A stretch of 64,000 bases of DNA from Ottowia beijingensis (GTDB taxonomy: Bacteria; Pseudomonadota; Gammaproteobacteria; Burkholderiales; Burkholderiaceae_C): contig NZ_JACCKX010000001.1 of assembly GCF_013423955.1 (NCBI RefSeq), forward strand, positions 2,666,001 to 2,730,000. Direction: 5' to 3'. Below the pieces are notes generated by a model. The model saw nothing but the letters and a program-made list of their open reading frames with translations, was not told the DNA's origin and ran no database searches. A program made the translations under genes and the position numbers. This document shows positions 58,749-64,000 of this stretch, piece after piece (within the stretch, counting starts at the first letter, position 1; each line of letters opens with the position of its first letter).

Positions 58749-58855
58749 ACCCCTGAGTCGCTGCGCGCCTTCCTCCAGGGGGACAACGCCAGTGGCCGGC
58801 GCAGGTCCGTCCACGGCGTTCGCTGGCGTGGCCTGCTCCGCGGCCGGCTGGCTCT
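58749..58855. repeat. Dispersed repeat, family G, copy 2 after folE
   Basis: CCCCTGAGTCGCTGCGCGCC, then GGCCGGCGCAGGTCCGTCCA and CGGCGTTCGCTGGCGTGGCC. It aligns with the copy at 55361-55477. Confidence 0.65.
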
Positions 58856-58904
58856 CGGCGTTGGACGTGATTCGACTGGCGCATGGCGCCGTGGAGATTT
58901 GAAA

Positions 58905-59327
58905 ATGCTAGTTCGCCTTCTGTACGCCAGCCGCGCCGTCGACGCGTCGCCCGCCGCCATCGAGGCCATCCTCACCTCCGCCCGCCAGCACAACCACGAA
59001 AGCGGCATCACCGGCATCCTGGTGTATGGCGGCGGCGTGTTCATGCATGGCATGGAGGGCGGGCGCCAGGCCGTGAGCGACCTGTACGGCACCATCCAGC
59101 GAGATGCGCGGCACAAGGACGTGGTGCTGCTGCACTACGAGGAAATCGTGGAGCGCCGCTTCGGCGGCTGGACCATGGGCCTGGTGGATGCCAGCCGCGT
59201 CAACGCCAGCGTGCTGCTGAAGTATTCGGAGCGCGCCGTGCTCGACCCGTACAGCGTGTCGGGCAAAGTGTCGCTGGCGCTGCTGGAAGAGCTGATGGCG
59301 ACGGCGAGCATCGTGGGGCATACCTGA
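58905..59327 (+). CDS. BLUF domain protein with His in place of the photoactive Gln
   Basis: 140-residue single-domain BLUF (blue light using FAD) protein. Flavin-site residues seen by comparison with AppA are Tyr7 in RLLYASRA, Asn30 in RQHNHESGITG, Trp89 and Met91 in RRFGGWTMGL. The segment aligned with AppA VFFQWLEG reads VFMHGMEG, so the essential glutamine is His48 (codon CAT). BLUF photochemistry depends on Gln hydrogen-bond switching, so this copy may be light-insensitive or have altered chemistry. No effector domain is attached. The start is the ATG at 58905. Confidence 0.9.
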   Translation: MLVRLLYASRAVDASPAAIEAILTSARQHNHESGITGILVYGGGVFMHGMEGGRQAVSDLYGTIQRDARHKDVVLLHYEEIVERRFGGWTMGLVDASRVNASVLLKYSERAVLDPYSVSGKVSLALLEELMATASIVGHT

Positions 59328-59348
59328 GCGCCGGCTGGGCTTGAAGGC

Positions 59349-59414
59349 AGATACTCCCTCATAGGATGGCCGCCAGCGCCCGCCAGTTAGGCGCAAAACA
59401 CACATACTCCCCTG
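59349..59414 (+). repeat. ATACTCCC-bounded repeat, family C, copy 4
   Basis: AGATACTCCC, then GCCGCCAGCGCCCGCCAG, then GGCGCAAAACACACATACTC. It is 32 bp from a REP-like element, which in turn is followed by copy 5. Confidence 0.75.
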
Positions 59415-59446
59415 TTTTCCCTTGTCGGCTGATCGGCCGACAGTTC

Positions 59447-59523
59447 TGTGGGAGCGGGCTTGCCCGCGAGGCAGCGCTTGCTGTGGCGGATGCGCTGCCA
59501 TCGCGGGCGAGCCCGCTCCCACA
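59447..59523. repeat. REP-like hairpin element, family B, between two family C repeats
   Basis: Arms GGGAGCGGGCTTGCCCGCGA and TCGCGGGCGAGCCCGCTCCC are perfect inverses around about 30 bases. This is the most symmetrical copy in the window. Confidence 0.85.
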
Positions 59524-59534
59524 TCGTTGGTGAC

Positions 59535-59600
59535 TGCATACTCCCTGTTGATGTAGCACCCAGCGCCCGCCAGTCGGGCGCAAGACACGCATACTCCCTG
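59535..59600 (+). repeat. ATACTCCC-bounded repeat, family C, copy 5
   Basis: TGCATACTCCC, then CACCCAGCGCCCGCCAGTCG, GGCGCAAGACACGCATACTC and a final CC. It ends ten bases before the sulP stop codon. Confidence 0.75.
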
Positions 59601-59609
59601 ATCTGCCGA

Positions 59610-61310
59610 TCAGATCACCAGCGCCGCCAGATCCGCCGGCTCGGCGCGCTGCTCGTCGGCAATCGCCCGCAGCGCCGCCAGCGCCTCGGCGTCGGTGCGG
59701 TAGGTGTGCAGCAGCGGGTGCGGCACCAGCGTGCCGGCGGCCTGCAGCATCTTCTCCACCGGCAGCTTCATGCCGGCCAGGTGCAGCGTCACCCGCCGCT
59801 GGTGCAGCTGGCTGACCAGCCGCGCAAAGGCCTCGGCGCCGGTGGCGTCCATGCGGTTGATGGCGTGCGCGAACAGGCACACGTGGCGCGTGTGGGGGTG
59901 CGCCGTCAGGTACTCGGTCACGTTGCGCTCGAACTGGCTGGCGGTGGCGAAGTCCAGCCCCGCGTCCATGCGCAGCGCGTAGGTGTGCGGCGCCAGCGCT
60001 GGCAGCGCCCACAGCTGGCGGTCGCGCAGGCTGCCGTCGGCGTGCAGGCCGACCTCGATGATGCGCGGGTGCAGCCGCTGGTACAGAAAGTACGACAGTG
60101 CCATCAGCACGCCCGACAGCACGCCCCAGTACAGCGCCGGCGCGGCGACGATGGTGATGCCGAAGGTGATGGCGGCGATGACCGCCTCGACGCGCGAGAT
60201 GTGCCACAGCCGCACGAACTCGCGCGGCTTCAGCAGCCCCACCACCGCCGCCACCACGATGGCCGCCAGCACCGCCTGCGGCACGTGCCGCAGCACCGGC
60301 GTGAACACCAGCAGCGCCACCAGCACCACCACCACCGAGAACACCGTGGCCCAGCCGGTTTGCGCGCCGGCGTACAGGTTGAGCGCCGAGCGCGAGAACG
60401 ACGAGCTGGTGGCGAACGCGCCCGAGAAGCCCGATGCGATCTTGGCCAGCCCCTGGCCTATCAGGTCCTGGTCCTGGTCCCAGCGCTCGCCCTTGCGCTG
60501 GCTGTCCACCTTGGCGCTGGCGGCCGTTTCCAGAAAGCTCACCAGCGTGATCACCAGCGTGGGCAGCAGCAGCTGACCCAGCATCTGCCAGCCCGGCCAG
60601 CCGGGGATGTAGGCCGCCGGCAGCCCGCCCGGCAGCGGCCCGACCACGGCGCCGCCGCGCGACTCATGGCCCAGGGCCCAGCTCAGCGCCGCCGCCGCCA
60701 CCACGATGACCAGCACCGTGGGAAAGGTCGGCCGCCAGCGCCGCGCCAGCACCAGCAGCGCCAGCGCCGCCAGCCCGAAAGCGGCGGCCAGCGCGTCGAT
60801 GGACGGTGCGCTCAGCATCTCGGCCCAGCCGACGCGAAAGCCCAGCAGCGCCGGCAGCTGCGAGCTGATGATGAGCACCGCCGCCGCCTGCGTGAAGGCC
60901 ATCAGCACCGGCGAATTCACCAGATTCAGCAGCCAGCCGAAGCGCGCCGCGCCCAGCACCACCTGCAGCCCGCCCGACAGCAGCGCCAGCCACACCGCCA
61001 GCTCCACCCACTCGGGGCTGGCCGGCGCGGCCAGCGGGCTGAGCGAGGCGTAGATCAGCAGGCTGGTCAGCGCCGTCGGCCCCACCGACAGCCGCGCCGA
61101 GGCCGAGAACAGCACCGCCACCAGCGCCGGCAGCATCGAGGCGTAGATGCCCGTCACCAGCGGCATGCCCGCCAGCTGGGCATAGGCCACGCCCTGCGGA
61201 ATCACCATCAGGCCGACCGTGAGGCCGGCCATCGCCTCGCCCCGCAGCAGGGCGGCCGACGGGCGCGGCCAGCGCAGGAAAGGGAGCATGTGCTGGATGC
61301 GGGGCGGCAT
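59610..61310 (-). CDS. SulP family inorganic anion transporter with STAS domain
   Basis: 566 residues. The membrane part has the SulP signature region (GLTVGLMVIPQGVAYAQLAGMPLVTGIYASMLPALVAVLFSASARLSVGPTALTSLL) and about 11 further hydrophobic segments. The GAFATSSSFSRSALNLYAGAQTGWATVFS block aligns with the conserved second half. A C-terminal STAS domain begins near residue 450 (YALRMDAGLDFATASQFERNV, then FAHAINRMDATGAEAFARLV). Substrates of the family include sulfate, bicarbonate and dicarboxylates; sulfate is plausible given the nearby sulfatase but is not proven. Confidence 0.93.
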   Translation of the reverse strand: MPPRIQHMLPFLRWPRPSAALLRGEAMAGLTVGLMVIPQGVAYAQLAGMPLVTGIYASMLPALVAVLFSASARLSVGPTALTSLLIYASLSPLAAPASPEWVELAVWLALLSGGLQVVLGAARFGWLLNLVNSPVLMAFTQAAAVLIISSQLPALLGFRVGWAEMLSAPSIDALAAAFGLAALALLVLARRWRPTFPTVLVIVVAAAALSWALGHESRGGAVVGPLPGGLPAAYIPGWPGWQMLGQLLLPTLVITLVSFLETAASAKVDSQRKGERWDQDQDLIGQGLAKIASGFSGAFATSSSFSRSALNLYAGAQTGWATVFSVVVVLVALLVFTPVLRHVPQAVLAAIVVAAVVGLLKPREFVRLWHISRVEAVIAAITFGITIVAAPALYWGVLSGVLMALSYFLYQRLHPRIIEVGLHADGSLRDRQLWALPALAPHTYALRMDAGLDFATASQFERNVTEYLTAHPHTRHVCLFAHAINRMDATGAEAFARLVSQLHQRRVTLHLAGMKLPVEKMLQAAGTLVPHPLLHTYRTDAEALAALRAIADEQRAEPADLAALVI

Positions 61311-61435
61311 GGGGCGTGATGGTACGGCAGCGGCGCGCGCGCTCAGGCGCCGGCGCCCGTCGGCGTGCCGGGGGCCGCGGGCGTTGTAGTGAAGTTACGA
61401 TGCCCCTGCATCGCGCTGAATCCGAAAGGCAACCC

Positions 61436-62062
61436 ATGAACCGCACTGTTCTGCTGGCCGCCCTGCTGAGCTTGCCACTGCTGGCCAGCGCGCAGGCCAT
61501 CCGCTGCACCGACCCGGCCACCGGCAAGACGCTGTACACCGACCAGCCCTGCCAGGGCGGCCAGCTGGTGGTGCCGCCGCGCACAGCCGAAGAGCAGCGC
61601 CGCGACGCCGAAAGCGCCGCCGCCGCGCGCGAGCAGGCCCTGCGGCGCGAAGAGCTGACCCTGCAGCGCGAGCAGCAGCGCCTGGACGCCGCCCGCGTGC
61701 AGGAGGCGGCCCGCCCGCCCGCATCGCCGGCCGATTCCGAAGCCTGCCGCGCCGCGCGCGCCGAGGCGGCCTTCCGCGCCGGCAGCTTCTCGGCCAGCGA
61801 GGAGGAAATCCGCACCGCGCGCCACAACGCCGCCCTGGCCTGCGGCCAGCCGCCGCCGGCCGACATCGTGGTGGTGCAGCCCTATGCGCCGGTGGCGCCC
61901 TATCCGCGCCCGCCGCACCGCTACCCGCGCCCCGGCCATGGCGAGTATTCGCCCGGCTGGGGCGGCGGCCCGTTCGGCATGCCGCGCCCGACGCCACGCC
62001 CGCGCTACGAACCCGGCACCGAGCCGATCCCGGCCCAGGTGCGCCCGCCGTCGGCGCGCTGA
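61436..62062 (+). CDS. DUF4124 domain secreted protein
   Basis: 208 residues. A Sec signal peptide (NRTVLLAALLSLPLLASAQA) is followed by the DUF4124 core (IRCTDPATGKTLYTDQPCQGG, the usual CxD..G..YTDxPC pattern). A charged coiled-coil stretch with many Arg, Glu and Gln residues (about 55-105) follows. The C-terminal part is proline-rich (PYPRPPHRYPRPGHGEYSPGWGGG). Periplasmic or surface location is predicted; function unknown. It is divergent from sulP and convergent with the sulfatase gene. Confidence 0.85.
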   Translation: MNRTVLLAALLSLPLLASAQAIRCTDPATGKTLYTDQPCQGGQLVVPPRTAEEQRRDAESAAAAREQALRREELTLQREQQRLDAARVQEAARPPASPADSEACRAARAEAAFRAGSFSASEEEIRTARHNAALACGQPPPADIVVVQPYAPVAPYPRPPHRYPRPGHGEYSPGWGGGPFGMPRPTPRPRYEPGTEPIPAQVRPPSAR

Positions 62063-62095
62063 AACACCGATGCCTGAGCCGTAGCGCGCCACGCG

Positions 62096-63433
62096 TCAAC
62101 GCTGCGGCATGTCCTTGGCGCCGTAACCCAGGCTGATGGTGGCATCGGGCGGGATGGCGGGCATGCTGGCGTTCCAGTGCTCCCACGCGTCGCGCAGCGC
62201 GGCCAGGCGGGCGGGCTCGCGCGCCGCCAGGTTGGCGCGCTCGCGCTCGTCCTGCGGCAGGTTGAACAGGTAGTCGTGGCCGTCCACGCGCAGGTACTTC
62301 CAGTCGCCGTCGCGGTGCGCGCGCTGGCCGCGGTGGTTCATGCGCCAGAACAGCGGGCGGTCGAAGCGCTGCGCCGCATCGCCCAGCACCGGCAGCAGCG
62401 TGACGCCGTCGAGCGGGTACTCCGGGTGCGCGGCCACGCTGGCGGCATCGAGCATGGTGGCTGACCAGTCCATCGTTATGCACGGCTGCGCGCTCACGCC
62501 GCCGGGGGCGATGCGGGCGGGCCAGTGGGCGATCCAGGGCACGCGGATGCCGCCTTCCGTCAGATCCATCTTGCCGCCCACCAGCGGCCAGTTGTCGGAA
62601 AAGCGCTCGCCGCCGTTGTCGCTGGTGAAGACGATCAGCGTGTCGTCCAGCAGGCCCTCGGCGCGCAGCGTGTCGACCAGCTTGCCGATGCCTTCGTCCA
62701 TGTGGTGGATCATGCGGCGGTAGGTGTGGATGTTGCCGCCGTGCAGGTGGAACAGGTTGTCCTTCAGCTCTTCGGCCAGCGCGGCGTCGTCGCGCGTTTC
62801 CCACGGCCAGTGCGGCGCGGTGTAGTGCACGCTGAGGAAAAACGGCGCATCGCCGCGCGCACCCGCCGCCATGCGCTGGATGTAGTCGACCGAGCGGTCG
62901 GTGATCAGGTCGGTCAGATAGCCTTCTTCGTGGTGCTCGGCATCGCCCAGGTACAAATCGTGCGTGCCGTTGTTACTGCAGTGGGTGAAGTAGTCGACCC
63001 CGCCCGAGATGGGGCCGAAGAATTCCTCGTAGCCTGATTTGAGCGGCCCGAACACCGGCGGATAGCCCAGGTGCCATTTGCCCATCAGCGCCGTGCGGTA
63101 GCCGGCGTCCTTCAGCAGCGAGGGCAGGGTGGGGTGCTCGGGCGGCAGGCCCAGGGTGGTGCTGCCCTTGCTTTTGCTGCTGATCGGTTCCTCGGCCGCG
63201 CCGCGCAGGCGGTACTGGTAGCGCGCGGTGATGAGGCCGAAGCGCGTGGGCGAGCACACGGGCGAGTTGCTGTAGCCCTGCGTGAACTTGACGCCCGCGG
63301 CGGCCAGCCGGTCGAGCACGGGCGAGACGGGGCCGAAGGCGGCATCGCGCCCGCCGTAGCAACCCAGGTCGGCAAAGCCCAGGTCGTCCGCGACGATGTA
63401 GATGAAGTTGGGGCGTTTGGGGTTTGTGGTCAT
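62096..63433 (-). CDS. Type I sulfatase (arylsulfatase family)
   Basis: 445-residue alkaline-phosphatase-superfamily hydrolase. The metal site opens with FIYIVADDLGFADLGCYGG. The sequence VCSPTRFGLITAR carries the CxPxR consensus (Cys60), where formylglycine is generated. Further blocks are GYRTALMGKWHLG, YTAPHWPWETRDD and FTSDNGGER with the metal-binding Asp-Asn. No signal peptide is visible, so it may be cytoplasmic. The gene follows a Bug-type receptor on the same strand 52 bp away, suggesting uptake and hydrolysis of an organic sulfate ester. No formylglycine-generating enzyme is in the window. Confidence 0.9.
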   Translation of the reverse strand: MTTNPKRPNFIYIVADDLGFADLGCYGGRDAAFGPVSPVLDRLAAAGVKFTQGYSNSPVCSPTRFGLITARYQYRLRGAAEEPISSKSKGSTTLGLPPEHPTLPSLLKDAGYRTALMGKWHLGYPPVFGPLKSGYEEFFGPISGGVDYFTHCSNNGTHDLYLGDAEHHEEGYLTDLITDRSVDYIQRMAAGARGDAPFFLSVHYTAPHWPWETRDDAALAEELKDNLFHLHGGNIHTYRRMIHHMDEGIGKLVDTLRAEGLLDDTLIVFTSDNGGERFSDNWPLVGGKMDLTEGGIRVPWIAHWPARIAPGGVSAQPCITMDWSATMLDAASVAAHPEYPLDGVTLLPVLGDAAQRFDRPLFWRMNHRGQRAHRDGDWKYLRVDGHDYLFNLPQDERERANLAAREPARLAALRDAWEHWNASMPAIPPDATISLGYGAKDMPQR

Positions 63434-63487
63434 TTTGGCCTCCAGCGCCCGTGCATCAAGCGCAAGCAGCTATTGAAATGATAGCTT
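63433..63487. repeat. Dispersed intergenic repeat, family A, short form
   Basis: TTTTGGCCTCCAGCGCCCGT, then AAGCGCAAGCAGCTATTG and AAATGATAGCTT. It fills the gap between the Bug receptor and sulfatase genes. Confidence 0.75.
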
Positions 63488-64000
63488 ATTCGACCTTCAT
63501 GCCAGTGGCCTGGATGACCTTGCCATAGCGCAACGACAGGTCGGCCAGGCGGCGCACGGCGTCGGCGCCGGTCAGGCCTTCGTAGAACAGGTCCAGGTTG
63601 GCCAGGCGCTGCTTCACCTCGGGCTGGGCCAGCGCCTCGGCAAAGGCTTTTTCCAGCGTCTGCACCACGGCATCGGGCGTGGCGGCGGGCACCATGGCGA
63701 TGTAGAGCACTTCCTGCTCCAGGCCCTTGTGGCCGGCCTCGGCCACGGTGGGCACTTCGGGCGCCAGGGTGGAGCGCTGGCGGCTGGTGACGGCCAGCGC
63801 CGTGACCTTGCCGGCCTTCACGTGCGGCAGCAGGCCGGGCGTGGCCAGCACGCCGCCGTTGACCTCGCCGCTCAGGATGGCGGTGACGGCGGGCGTGTTG
63901 CCCTTGTACGGCACGTGGGTGATCTTCATGCCCGTGGCCTCGTGGAACAGCTCGGCAGCCAGGTGGCCGGGGCTTCCGGCGCCGGCCGAGCTGAAGGTGA
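63486..64000 (-). CDS. Tripartite tricarboxylate transporter (Bug/TctC family) receptor, C-terminal part
   Basis: Periplasmic solute-binding protein, with the first part beyond the right edge. The visible 170 codons show the Bug family pattern: SAGAGSPGHLAAELFHEATG, ITHVPYKGNTPAVTAILSGEVNGGVLATPG, GKVTALAVTSRQRSTLAPEVPTVAEAG and the C-terminal ALAQPEVKQRLANLDLF. Betaproteobacteria carry very many Bug receptors for small organic acids and related compounds; the ligand here is unknown. Same strand as the downstream sulfatase and probably co-transcribed. Confidence 0.9.
   Translation of the reverse strand, partial: TFSSAGAGSPGHLAAELFHEATGMKITHVPYKGNTPAVTAILSGEVNGGVLATPGLLPHVKAGKVTALAVTSRQRSTLAPEVPTVAEAGHKGLEQEVLYIAMVPAATPDAVVQTLEKAFAEALAQPEVKQRLANLDLFYEGLTGADAVRRLADLSLRYGKVIQATGMKVE

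Noticed and set aside
59349..59600. CRISPR-like array of regularly spaced repeats
   Set aside because: There are only two family C copies around a REP hairpin. Spacing and repeat length do not fit CRISPR, and there are no cas genes.

Overview
The window reads as a chromosomal segment of a high-GC betaproteobacterium of the family Comamonadaceae (order Burkholderiales). Support comes from the protein families and their order (pilMNOPQ-aroK-aroB-dgt, ubiE/ubiJ/ubiB, fmdB-DUF502-aspS, nudB/folE/BLUF), TAAAAT- and CACAAT-like promoters, and dispersed intergenic repeats typical of that family. The genus cannot be fixed from the sequence alone. There is no rRNA or tRNA gene, no CRISPR array, no prophage and no insertion sequence. 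Nearly everything is core metabolism, envelope and cofactor genes.

Layout. 0-2 kb: end of ccsB, then the periplasmic methionine sulfoxide reductase pair msrP-msrQ. 2-7 kb: lptM-lysA divergent from cyaY, then the class A penicillin-binding protein mrcA. 7-17 kb: type IV pilus assembly operon pilMNOPQ, an Ig-like lipoprotein, aroK, aroB and dgt. 17-23 kb: an MFS permease, a DUF1415 protein, and a compact three-gene set of a DUF2007 protein, a methyltransferase and a 915-residue SEC-C/UPF0149 protein. 23-35 kb, minus strand: hemA, minor-pilin operon fimT-pilV-pilW-pilX-pilY1-pilE, prfA, a BON lipoprotein and prmC, so the usual hemA-prfA-prmC run is split by the pilus genes. 35-40 kb: ugpBAECQ, glycerol-3-phosphate/glycerophosphodiester uptake and hydrolysis. 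40-46 kb: a 1293-residue FAD/Fe-S oxidoreductase and an AI-2E family permease. 46-51 kb: ubiquinone genes ubiE, ubiJ and ubiB with DUF971 and Tim44-like genes. 51-59 kb: a sodium:solute symporter, fmdB, DUF502, aspS, a YqjD/YqjE/YqjK-like trio, nudB, an EEP-family hydrolase, folE and a BLUF protein. 59-64 kb: SulP transporter, DUF4124 protein, and a sulfatase following a Bug-type receptor that runs off the right edge.

Four themes link the genes: type IV pili (assembly operon plus minor pilins and PilY1), quinone and folate cofactors, heme and translation termination (hemA, prfA, prmC), and uptake of phosphorus or sulfur compounds (ugp, SulP, sulfatase/Bug).

Two global features stand out. First, 14 genes between 3.6 and 46.1 kb are frameshifted as written. 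All 23 inferred changes have the same sign, one lost base each, and nearly all fit a homopolymer one base too short. They include genes that should be intact (mrcA, pilQ, lptM), so assembly or sequencing error is the likeliest cause. Second, intergenic gaps are packed with about 30 copies of seven dispersed repeat families, including a 64-67 bp element bounded by direct ATACTCCC octamers and REP-like hairpins resembling those of Pseudomonas.
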